Part shown: positions 16,555 through 24,047 of the stretch, piece by piece
Numbering within the stretch: position 1 is the first letter of the stretch
How the letters are laid out: each line of letters begins with the position of its first letter
Source: Thermoflexus hugenholtzii JAD2
GTDB lineage: Bacteria > Chloroflexota > Dehalococcoidia > UBA2979
Assembly: GCA_945903275.1 (NCBI GenBank)
Contig: CAMDNW010000004.1
Span: 1 to 64,000 of the forward strand
Reading direction: 5' to 3'
Length of the DNA stretch: 64,000 nt
Made by a program: the position numbers and the translations under genes
Notes under the pieces: model-generated
Databases searched by the model: none
The model's input: only the letters and a program-made list of their open reading frames with translations
What the model was told of the DNA's origin: nothing

Positions 16555-17799
16555 CTAGGGCATCTCGGTCATGCCGGGGCGCGGGGCGTTCACAAGGATG
16601 GCCATGTTGCCGGGGGCGTGGCGGTTCTCGTACATCGCCTGATGAGACTCGCCGACCTGGTCGAAGGTATAGGTGGCCGAGAGGCACGGGTCGATGCGGC
16701 CGGCGGCGACGAGGTCGTTGAGTGCGGTGCACTGTTCAGTGTTGGCGAAGTGGGAGCCCTGGAAGCGCTTCTGGCGCATCCAGAGGTAGCGGAGGTCGAC
16801 ATCGGCGTTATAGCCGGAGGTACCGGCGCAGATAACGACCATGCCGGAGTTGTCGGCCATGAAGATCGACGTGGGGACGGTAGCCTCGCCGGGGTGCTCG
16901 AAGACGATCTTGGGCGACTTGCGCTCGCCGAGGACTTCCCAGAACTTCGCGCCGAAAGCTCGGGCACCGGTCATCCATTTGCCGAAGGCGTCGGCATCGT
17001 CGATGTCAGGGAGTCGACCCCAGTGGTCGAAGTCACGGCGGTTAATGACACCCTTCGCACCGAGCTGGATGCAGTACTCGGCACGCTCCTTCTCGGAGAC
17101 GACGGCGATGGGAATGCCACCCATCTCTTTCACGATCTGGATGGCCATGGTACCGAGGCCGCCCGCGCCGCCCCAAACAAGCACCGGATCACCCGCATGC
17201 ACAGTATGTGGCGGCCAGCCCATCAGCATGCGGTAGGCGGTGGCGCCGACGAGCATGTAGGCAGCAGCGGCTTCCCACGAGAGGTGCTTGGGCTTGGGGA
17301 AGCACTGGTAGTGGTCGACGAGCGCGAACTGAGCGAAAGAACCCCAGTTCTCCTCGTAGCCCCAGATCTTGTTAGAGGATGAGGTGATCGGATCGGCACC
17401 GGCCTTTATGTCTGGTGCTTCTTCATCCCACATGGCGCAGGAGAGAACGACCTCATCGCCGACCTTCACGTTCTTGACCTGGTCGCCGACGGCCCAGACG
17501 ACGCCTGAGGCATCAGAGCCGCCTATGTGGAAGTCTTCGGTCGCACCCTGGCGCTGGCGGGCGCCGATGACGTTCACGGGCTTGCCGAGGGCGGCCCAGA
17601 CGTTGTTGTAGTTGGTGCCAGCGGCCATCACGTAGACCAGCACCTGCATGGGGCCGGGCGTGGGCACGGGGATTTCCTCGATGGCGAAGGCGTCGCGCGG
17701 CTGGCCGAATCGTTCGGCGCGGATGACGCTGGCGTGCATGCGTTCCGGTACTTCGCCCAACGGGGGCACTTCACCGAGCGCGTAAATCTCTTTTGCCAT
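16555..17799 (-). CDS. ccr: Crotonyl-CoA carboxylase/reductase
   Basis: An NADPH-dependent medium-chain reductase (enoyl-thioester reductase type) that reduces crotonyl-CoA with capture of CO2 to give ethylmalonyl-CoA. The family signature is clear: [12 protein letters not shown] (the Asn that holds CO2), [13 protein letters not shown] (the Phe/Glu pair position reads Tyr-Glu here), the NADP-binding [13 protein letters not shown], and the late His in RFQGSHFAN. The N-terminal 25 residues ([14 protein letters not shown]) are also typical. Length 414 residues is normal. No other ethylmalonyl-CoA pathway genes are in the window, so whether it serves acetate assimilation or extender-unit supply is open. 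Confidence 0.93.
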   Translation of the reverse strand: MAKEIYALGEVPPLGEVPERMHASVIRAERFGQPRDAFAIEEIPVPTPGPMQVLVYVMAAGTNYNNVWAALGKPVNVIGARQRQGATEDFHIGGSDASGVVWAVGDQVKNVKVGDEVVLSCAMWDEEAPDIKAGADPITSSSNKIWGYEENWGSFAQFALVDHYQCFPKPKHLSWEAAAAYMLVGATAYRMLMGWPPHTVHAGDPVLVWGGAGGLGTMAIQIVKEMGGIPIAVVSEKERAEYCIQLGAKGVINRRDFDHWGRLPDIDDADAFGKWMTGARAFGAKFWEVLGERKSPKIVFEHPGEATVPTSIFMADNSGMVVICAGTSGYNADVDLRYLWMRQKRFQGSHFANTEQCTALNDLVAAGRIDPCLSATYTFDQVGESHQAMYENRHAPGNMAILVNAPRPGMTEMP

Positions 17800-17958
17800 C
17801 GTGTTTCACCGTCCCCCATGCGTGCGGAAATCGATCGGAAGCGCCGTGAAATGGGGCGCAGACCGCCGGTATCCTACCACGCAGCCCGCACAGGGCCTCA
17901 CATGGTTCATTGTGAGGGCTGCAAATCATGGGTTTCTCGATCCAAATGTCATGTGCCT

Positions 17959-17990
17959 CAGCAATTGGTTTCAGGTGAAACTAATTGCTG
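17959..17990. promoter_or_regulatory. AT-rich dyad upstream of ccr
   Basis: CAGCAATTGGTTTC and GAAACTAATTGCTG form 14-bp arms with one mismatch around the loop AGGT. It sits 160 bases upstream of ccr and about 120 bases after the Nudix stop, inside an AT-rich island (about 17925-18085) that contrasts with the GC-rich flanks. It may be an operator of ccr or a terminator of the Nudix gene; there is no T-tract. Confidence 0.4.
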
Positions 17991-18108
17991 ACAACAGTGA
18001 ACATTTATTCTGTTTCGTGGTTGGTTGAGTGCACCTTGCGGGGTGATTTTAGAATTGAGCGATTTAGTAAGGTTTCTTAGGAAGGATAGCGGGACGGGCG
18101 GGGAGGGT

Positions 18109-18576
18109 TTAGAGGGTGTTGACCCAAGCGGCGAGGCGGGCGGGGAGGGCGTCCGGGTAGAGGAGGTAGGTGGAGGCGAGCACTTCGGGGAGGGGGAGCC
18201 AGAGGGCGGTGAAGGGGTGGCCGGACTCGTCGGCGGTGATGGGGTCGAGGGTGGTGGGCTCGTGACCGGGGGCGGGGACGCAGAGGTACTCGAAGACGAC
18301 CTCGTGGCCGGGACGGCCCTGGTAGGTGAAGTGGTTTTGGACGACGCCGAGGGGGGCGCGCACCTCGATGGTCATGCCGGTCTCTTCGCGGAGTTCGCGG
18401 GTGGCGGCGGCCTCGGCAGTCTCGCCGAATTCGACTTCGCCGCCGAGGGGGCGGTAGAAGGTCTGCTGCTTGACGGTGTCGAAGCCCTGCGCGGCAAGGA
18501 TGTGGTCGCGGTAGAGGAGGACGGCGAGGACGAGGACGCGGATGCGCTCGGGGGGTGGGGGCGGAGTGGTAGTCAC
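18109..18576 (-). CDS. Nudix hydrolase
   Basis: A 155-residue Nudix protein. The Nudix box is complete: GGEVEFGETAEAAATREL followed by REETGM, matching Gx5Ex7REUxEExGU. Upstream strands (LVLAVLLYRDHILAAQGFD) and the PLGGEVE entry are typical. It hydrolyses a nucleoside diphosphate linked to another moiety; the substrate is unknown. The start ATG at 18576 is followed by a proline run, which is common in this class. Confidence 0.92.
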   Translation of the reverse strand: MTTTPPPPPERIRVLVLAVLLYRDHILAAQGFDTVKQQTFYRPLGGEVEFGETAEAAATRELREETGMTIEVRAPLGVVQNHFTYQGRPGHEVVFEYLCVPAPGHEPTTLDPITADESGHPFTALWLPLPEVLASTYLLYPDALPARLAAWVNTL

Positions 18577-18585
18577 GCAGGGAGT

Positions 18586-18840
18586 CTACGCGCCGAGTTT
18601 CTTGCGAACCTGATCCTCGACCACGACCTGCTGGCTGTTGGACTGCGCGCTGGCAGAGACGAGGTTCTCCGGCTGGGCAGAACCACCGAGTCCGTCCGCA
18701 GCAATGTGGCCTCAGTCGAACCCAGCAGCGGCCTGCGGCGGCAGGGCGATGATGCGGTTGGGCCCCGCCACCCATCGGGGCGAGGTTGGTGGCATCGCTC
18801 GCACCGCCGAGGGACTGCGCCATGAGGTGGCCAGCCTCGG
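18586..18840 (-). pseudogene. Possible remnant of a GHxxAxxLGG-type nuclease domain
   Basis: On the minus strand two pieces in neighbouring frames share a motif: EAGHLMAQSLGGASDATNLA (about 18840-18780) and, after an in-frame TGA, GHIAADGLGGSAQPENLV continuing to QQVVVEDQVRKKLGA and a TAG at 18586-18588. The pattern GH[LI]xAxxLGGxxxxxNL resembles the beta-beta-alpha metal finger of secreted or polymorphic-toxin endonucleases (DNA/RNA non-specific endonuclease-like). No start or intact domain is present. Remnant status and family are inferred from short motifs only. Confidence 0.35.
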
Positions 18841-18915
18841 AGGGGGAGAGGTGGCGATGGGACGGAGGATCGGTGTAGGTTCGGGCGGGCCCGATGTGAG
18901 AGATGGAGGGTAATG

Positions 18916-19323
18916 ATGCCGAAGTTGGTTCCGGTGGCAGATGAGTTGAGCAAGCCGTTCTGGGATGCGGTGAACGAGCGGAAGTTAGTCGTGCAGCAGT
19001 GCAGAGCATGCAACGCGTTGCAGTACCCGCCGCGGCCTCGATGTCAGGACTGCGGGGGCGAGAGTCTGGGGTGGAAGGAGACGAGCGGGCGGGGGCACAT
19101 CCTAGAGTTCGTAGTGTTGCAGGACAGCCATATCCCGTACCGGGCGCCGGACCAGCCGTTCAACCTAGCGGTGGTGACGCTGGACGAGGAGCCGCGCATC
19201 AACTTCTTCGCGAACATGCTAGGGATTGCGCCGTTTGAGGTGCCGGTGGGGGCCGCGGTGGAAGTGATATTTGAAGAGGTCGCGCCGGGACAGTTGATCC
19301 ACGAGTGGAAGGTCGCCGAGTAA
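18916..19323 (+). CDS. DUF35 zinc-ribbon/OB-fold protein
   Basis: A 135-residue acyl-CoA-associated OB-fold protein. The N-terminal rubredoxin-like knuckle has Cys29, Cys32, Cys43 and Cys46 (CRACN, CQDCG). The C-terminal OB fold shows FVVLQDSHIPYR and VPVGAAVEVIFEEV. DUF35 proteins form complexes with thiolase-like proteins; ChsH2-Ltp2 of steroid side-chain degradation is the best known pair. The next gene is exactly such a partner, 47 bases downstream. Two tandem ATGs lie at 18913 and 18916; the second has better spacing from GGAGGG. Confidence 0.92.
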   Translation: MPKLVPVADELSKPFWDAVNERKLVVQQCRACNALQYPPRPRCQDCGGESLGWKETSGRGHILEFVVLQDSHIPYRAPDQPFNLAVVTLDEEPRINFFANMLGIAPFEVPVGAAVEVIFEEVAPGQLIHEWKVAE

Positions 19324-19370
19324 CACGACGGCGAGCCTCGTGATCCGGAACGCGTGAAAGGGACGAAGCG

Positions 19371-20711
19371 ATGACGACGGTAGACAACAGCTGGAAGCGC
19401 GACCGCGAGGGCCTGGGCGTGTGGCCGCACCGCGGCAAGGTGGCGATCGCGGGCTGGGGTATGTCGCCGGTGGACCGGCGGTGGGACGGCGTATCGATGG
19501 ACCGGACGCTGGGGGCGTTCGCGATCCTCGCGGCGATGCGGGCGCTGGAAGATGCGGGGCTGAAGCCGGAGGACGTGGACGGGCTGTTGCAGTGCCCGAA
19601 CAACATGGCGGGGGCGGCGAGCGGGAGTTCGGCCTCGTGGGGGCCATCGCGGCCGTACTTCGCCGCGCCGTATGACTCGGAAGATGGCCTGACGATCGTC
19701 ACGAACAAGTGGATCGTGAACAACTGGCCGGAGCTGAACGCGAACAAGAACCTGACGTACATCCCTGACAGCGTGCCGGACATCGGCGAAGGCCTCGGCA
19801 TGGCGGCGCAGGCGGTAGCCGACGGCAAGTGCAAAGTGGCGCTGTACATCTATACCGCGAACAACCTCGAAGGCCGGTACCGGCGAGGCGAAGGGAACGC
19901 GGTGCAGAATCGCGCCGAGGGGCCAGCGCAATGGAACGCGCCGTGGGGTGCGAATGTGATCGACTTGCAGTTGTTCAGCACGATCCCGTTGCGGCAGTAC
20001 CTGCGGAAGTACAACGCAACGTGGGACGAGTTGATGGCGCCGATGATCCTGAACGAGCACCGGAACGGCTCGATGACTTCGTGGGGGTTCTACTCGACGA
20101 ATGAGGCATCGGGACTGACGTACGAGGACTACACGAACGCGCGGCCGATCACGTGGCCGGCGAAGATCTGGGACTACGACCGGCCAGTGAATGCGGTGGG
20201 CGCCTTTGTGGTGACGAGCGGAGAGCGCGCGCGGGACTTGAAGCAGAAGCCGGTGTACGTGCTGAACCACAACGCGGGCGGCCTGGGCGGAGCGCGCAGT
20301 AGTCACATGACGATGGACGAGTGGGAAGCAGGCATGGCTAAGATCGCCCGTATGGCCTATGAGGGTTCGGGGTTGCAGCCGAAGGACATCGACATCTTCA
20401 ACCCGTACGACGGGTTCTCACCGTTCCTGCCGTTCTCGCTGGAGGCGTTCCAGTGGCACGGTGTGGGGAAGGGCGAGGCGGCGGACTTTGTGAAGGGTGA
20501 CATCCGCGTAGAGGGGGCGCACCCGCTGCATTCGGGCGGAGGCAACCTCGGGAACGGGCGTACGCGCACGGCGATGTACATCGACAGTATTCAGCAGTTG
20601 CGAGGTCAGGCCGGGGCACGCCAAGTCAGTGTGAAGGCGGAGACTGCGATCGCGGGGTACGCGCCGGCGCTGACGCCGTGGTACCTAGTGCTGGCGAATA
20701 GTCCGGATTAG
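19371..20711 (+). CDS. Thiolase-like protein (Ltp2/aldolase-type), partner of DUF35
   Basis: A 446-residue thiolase-fold protein. It opens with KVAIAGWGMSPVDRR and has ALEDAGLKPEDVDGLL, the first thiolase helix pair. No Cys is visible where the nucleophile should be. The C-terminal catalytic His block is replaced by SGGGNLGNGRTRTAMY, lacking the GHP triplet. Such changes are known in retro-aldolases like Ltp2, which act with a DUF35 partner, so carbon-carbon bond cleavage of an acyl-CoA is a reasonable inference. RBS and spacing from the DUF35 gene fit one operon. A strong hairpin terminator follows 35 bases after the stop. Confidence 0.85.
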   Translation: MTTVDNSWKRDREGLGVWPHRGKVAIAGWGMSPVDRRWDGVSMDRTLGAFAILAAMRALEDAGLKPEDVDGLLQCPNNMAGAASGSSASWGPSRPYFAAPYDSEDGLTIVTNKWIVNNWPELNANKNLTYIPDSVPDIGEGLGMAAQAVADGKCKVALYIYTANNLEGRYRRGEGNAVQNRAEGPAQWNAPWGANVIDLQLFSTIPLRQYLRKYNATWDELMAPMILNEHRNGSMTSWGFYSTNEASGLTYEDYTNARPITWPAKIWDYDRPVNAVGAFVVTSGERARDLKQKPVYVLNHNAGGLGGARSSHMTMDEWEAGMAKIARMAYEGSGLQPKDIDIFNPYDGFSPFLPFSLEAFQWHGVGKGEAADFVKGDIRVEGAHPLHSGGGNLGNGRTRTAMYIDSIQQLRGQAGARQVSVKAETAIAGYAPALTPWYLVLANSPD

Positions 20712-20745
20712 CGACTGCGGCCGTCGCGGCCGAGTGTGAACCGTG

Positions 20746-20785
20746 ACATCGCGCCCACCCCGGACTTCCGGGGTGGGCGCGATGT
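20746..20785. terminator. 40-bp near-loopless hairpin terminator
   Basis: Two perfect 19-bp arms (20746-20764 and 20767-20785) separated by only CT. It follows the thiolase-like gene by 34 bases. It is GC-rich, with no T-tract on either side. Confidence 0.75.
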
Positions 20786-21159
20786 GGTTGTGGGTGAGGC
20801 CGTGGTGGGGTTGATATCGGTGAGCATCGGTGCGGTGTGTTTGCTCGGTGGCGTGGCGTGCGGTGGTGAGTGGTGAGTGCAGATAACGAAAGCGCATACC
20901 GCGCTCACGCGCTCAGTGCATATCTCAAAAGAGCGCGTTGATATCGCGGGCTAAATCGGCGGCGGCTAAGGTAGCCACGGCCAGCATCGCTAGACAGCTA
21001 GCCCATGCGATCGGCTGCGAGCGGAGCGCGTTAGCGAGGCGGTCGCACTGGCTAAGCAGGATCGCGCCTCAGCCGAGCACGATGGTGTGACGTGCGCGAG
21101 TCTTCCAGAGTCACCCTCACACCACCCCTCCTCAAGGGGGAGAGCGAACACGAGCAACA
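20786..21159. other. Intergenic stretch, no intact gene
   Basis: No supported gene. On the minus strand a frame ending at a TGA (20925-20927) reads WASCLAMLAVATLAAADLAR, which looks like a membrane helix with a basic tail. The frame is closed upstream by another TGA with no usual start codon between, so a remnant is possible. Near 21120-21140 there is a CCACCCCTCCTCAAGGGGGA stretch of the low-complexity kind also seen near 22760. Confidence 0.5.
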
Positions 21160-22728
21160 TCAGGCGCGGATGGTGACGTTGACGCGGTGGTAGCCGGTGG
21201 CGGCGTTACGGAGTGGTGGGGCGTCGATTCCGATCTGGGGTTCGCCGCGAGCGTTGGTGGCGCGAACCTCGATGGTGTAGGCGCCGGGCTCGGCGTCCCA
21301 TTCGACGACCCACTGACGCCATGAGGTGCCGGAGAGGGCTTCGCTGAGGCGGGCAGGGATCCAGTTGGGCTTCGGGTCGCGCGCGGCGCGGGCGCGGACG
21401 TTGACCTCGACGGCACCGATGCCTTTGTCGCCAGCCCAGGCGACGCCGGCTATGGGGAGGCGGCCGGCGGTGAGGGTCTGGCCACGCTGGGGGACATCGA
21501 TGCGAGACTGGGTGATGATCGGGGATTCTTTGTCCCAGCCACGTTCGATCCAGTAGGCGTCGTAGGCCTCGAAACGGGTGAGTTCGATCTCGGAGAGCCA
21601 CTTGGTGGCGGAGACGTAGCCGTAGAGGCCGGGGATGACGAGGCGGGCGGGGAAGCCGTGGTCGACAGGGAGCGGCTCGCCGTTCATGCCGACGGCGACC
21701 ATCGAGGTGCGGCCGTCGAGCGCGACGTGCGTAGGGAAGCCGACGGTGAAGCCGTCGGTGGCGCGGCCGACGATCTGGGATGCGCCAGACTGCACGCCAG
21801 CGCGCTTGAGGATGTCGGCGAGCGGGACGCCTCGCCAGACGGCGTTGCCGACGAGGTCACCGCCGACCTCGTTGGAGACGCAGGCGAGGGTGATGACTTC
21901 TTCGATGGGGGGCATGGCGAGGAGTTCGGCGAAAGTGAGCTCGTAGGGGCGGTCGACCATGCCGGTGATGCGCAACCGCCACGTGCTCGCGTCGATGCGG
22001 GGGACCGTGAGGGCGGTGTCGATGCGATAGAAGTCTTTGTTCGGCGTGATGAGCGGGGCGATGCCGGGCACCTCGATACCCGCGCGGGTGGAAATGAACT
22101 TGCCGTCGAGCGGGGAGAAGACGATGGCTTGCCGTTGCGCCTCGACATCGACGGCGGGGCCGATGAGGAAGCGGCCGGTAACAGCGGCGGCGGCGGCCCC
22201 GCCAGCGGTGGCAGCAGCGTAGGTGAGGAAGCGGCGGCGACCGGCGACACCGCGGCCGGGGAGTGGCAGGAGCGTGGCTACAGGGCACGCGGGGGCCTCG
22301 GGAGTGACGGCGGCGAGGAGGGCGCGGAGGGTGAGCAGGCCGGCGATGGAGGCAGCGGTGGCGACGAGCGAGGCGACGAGCAGCGAGGTGGCGGGGTCGC
22401 GGATGGCGGCGGCGATGCCGAGCGCACCGAAGGCGGCGAAGGCGATCTGGCCGACGCGGGGACGGCGAGCGGCCAGCGGGCCGAGGAGGGGGCCGATGAC
22501 GAGGGTGACGAGGGTGACGGTGACGAGCAGGAATGGTTTGTCGTTGGTGCCGAGGGCATCGATGGCCTGTTTGATGACAGCGCCGGGGGTGTTGTCGACG
22601 ACGACATCGGCGACAGCGATGACGAGGGAGGTTGCGCCGAGGAGGGCGGCGGCGAGTTCGGCAACGCCGAGGGCGAGAGCGGCGGCGAGGAGGCCGACGA
22701 GCATCTGGAGCGTGCGGGTACTGTTCAT
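21160..22728 (-). CDS. Membrane-anchored molybdopterin oxidoreductase (SUOX/YedY type)
   Basis: Residues ~1-150 hold about four membrane helices. A twin-Arg-like stretch RRRFLTYAAATAGG at ~175 precedes another hydrophobic segment. From ~210 the sulfite-oxidase-family Mo domain starts: DFYRIDTALTVPRIDASTW, then ITLACVSNEVGGDL with the Cys that coordinates molybdenum, GHGFPAR-like (PVDHGFPARLVIPGLYGY), KWLSEIEL, and a C-terminal Ig-like dimer domain. The reaction is an oxygen-atom transfer; the physiological substrate is unknown. ATG at 22728 chosen, since the longer frame runs into a dispersed repeat. Confidence 0.9.
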   Translation of the reverse strand: MNSTRTLQMLVGLLAAALALGVAELAAALLGATSLVIAVADVVVDNTPGAVIKQAIDALGTNDKPFLLVTVTLVTLVIGPLLGPLAARRPRVGQIAFAAFGALGIAAAIRDPATSLLVASLVATAASIAGLLTLRALLAAVTPEAPACPVATLLPLPGRGVAGRRRFLTYAAATAGGAAAAAVTGRFLIGPAVDVEAQRQAIVFSPLDGKFISTRAGIEVPGIAPLITPNKDFYRIDTALTVPRIDASTWRLRITGMVDRPYELTFAELLAMPPIEEVITLACVSNEVGGDLVGNAVWRGVPLADILKRAGVQSGASQIVGRATDGFTVGFPTHVALDGRTSMVAVGMNGEPLPVDHGFPARLVIPGLYGYVSATKWLSEIELTRFEAYDAYWIERGWDKESPIITQSRIDVPQRGQTLTAGRLPIAGVAWAGDKGIGAVEVNVRARAARDPKPNWIPARLSEALSGTSWRQWVVEWDAEPGAYTIEVRATNARGEPQIGIDAPPLRNAATGYHRVNVTIRA

Positions 22729-22757
22729 GGTGCTAGAAACGGTACAGCAGCGGGGGG

Positions 22758-22870
22758 CCTCACCCCCAACCCCTCTCCCCAAGAGAGAGGGACCGGAGCC
22801 AGCAGCCATTTCTGGTGGCGCGCGTAGTGCGGTGGCCCGTTCGTGGTTCGGCAGGCTCACCACGAGCGGG
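22758..22870. repeat. Dispersed low-complexity repeats
   Basis: Two common repeat types lie side by side. At 22758-22790 there is a CCTCACCCCCAACCCCTCTC run followed by its weak inverted partner AGAGAGAGGG. At 22838-22870 a 33-nt unit around GGTTCGGCAGGCTCACCACG forms an imperfect hairpin. The second unit recurs at 37318-37350 with three differences. Confidence 0.75.
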
Positions 22871-22908
22871 AGTGAGTGACGGCAGCACGCGAGCAGCGCG
22901 AAGACTGC

Positions 22909-23994
22909 TCAGCCTTCGCGCTGCTCGCCGGGGCGTTGAGGGTGGGGGTAGGGGTGGCGGCGGGTGATGGGTGCGCCGACCTCGGTGGGGGCGGAGGCGA
23001 GGACGGTGTCCCACCAGGCGAGGAGGCGATCCTCGGCGGGGTAGTCAAACTCCTCGGGCTTGAGATGGTTGCCTTCGCCGTCGATGACAGGCGGGTGGGC
23101 GATGAGGTAGTCGAGAGTCTCGCGCATACATGCCTCGGGGGTGACGGTGTCGATGTAGCCGAGGTCGGTCTTGGCCTTGAGGTTGGAGAGCAGGTTGTGG
23201 GCGCGGGGGCCGCCGCCACCGGGGAGGGCGCTGAGCGAGCCGACGCCGGGTGCGGGCAGCACACTCCAGGGGATATCGACATACTCGAATTCGTAGCCGA
23301 GCAGGCGGGCTGTCATGCTCGTCCATTCGCGATAGGTGAACTGGCGATCATCGGCGGCCTGGTAGACCTGACCGCCGGCGACCTCGGGCTGTTCGATGGC
23401 GAGGCCGATGAGGTGGGCGGCGTTGGGGGCGGCGCAGCGGGTGGAGAGGCCGAGTCCGCCGCCGGGCATGAGCCAGCGAGTGCGGCCGTCGCGCGTGCGC
23501 TGAATCACGTGCCACTCGGGGACGAGGATGCTGTACGGGCCGTAGACGTAGGGATAGCGCACGACGGTGGAGACGTAGTGGCCGTCGGTGTGGGCACGCA
23601 GGACGACCTGCTCGGTCTCGACCATGCGCGCGACGAGGTTGTTGGGGGCTTCGACGTAGCCGTCGGCCTCGATGCCGGGGACGCCGGGGAGGCGGCGGAG
23701 GACGGGAGTGCCGCCGATGGTGATGAGGCGGCCGGTCTTGCCGATGAGGGCCTCAGCGAGGAGGCGGATGCGCCCGTAGGTGGCGATGACGAGGTCGAAG
23801 CGGCGGCCGTCGAGATCATGCGCGATGGTTTCGGCGAAGTGGGGTTCACCGTGGATGTGTTCGAGGGTCTCAATCCCAGGGACTTCGTGTTCGCCTCGGT
23901 GGTAGATGGTGACGTCGAAGCCGCGGCGCTGGACTTCGCGGACGATGGGAAGGCCGGTGGCGGCGGTGCCACCGACGATGAGGGCAGTAGGCAT
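22909..23994 (-). CDS. NAD-dependent epimerase/dehydratase family protein
   Basis: Extended short-chain dehydrogenase of 361 residues. The N-terminal nucleotide loop is ALIVGGTAATGLPIV (GGTxxTG form), followed by IYHRGEHE for cofactor choice. The mid-region has RYPYVYGPYSILVPEW, holding the usual Tyr near a Pro-Tyr-x-Tyr-Gly-Pro block. The strict YxxxK pair is not obvious, so redox activity is not certain. The C-terminal tail (TRRHPYPHPQRPG) is unconserved. Between a molybdoenzyme and glnD, with no operon link visible. Confidence 0.82.
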   Translation of the reverse strand: MPTALIVGGTAATGLPIVREVQRRGFDVTIYHRGEHEVPGIETLEHIHGEPHFAETIAHDLDGRRFDLVIATYGRIRLLAEALIGKTGRLITIGGTPVLRRLPGVPGIEADGYVEAPNNLVARMVETEQVVLRAHTDGHYVSTVVRYPYVYGPYSILVPEWHVIQRTRDGRTRWLMPGGGLGLSTRCAAPNAAHLIGLAIEQPEVAGGQVYQAADDRQFTYREWTSMTARLLGYEFEYVDIPWSVLPAPGVGSLSALPGGGGPRAHNLLSNLKAKTDLGYIDTVTPEACMRETLDYLIAHPPVIDGEGNHLKPEEFDYPAEDRLLAWWDTVLASAPTEVGAPITRRHPYPHPQRPGEQREG

Positions 23995-24047
23995 GTGGCG
24001 CGTACTTCCTGCATGTGGAGGCGGAGTGGATAGCCCGGAGTCTAGCC

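Noticed and set aside
15417-16721. 434-codon plus-strand frame opposite the phosphotriesterase gene
   Set aside because: No recognisable domain, low-complexity acidic composition, and fully overlapped by a family-supported gene.
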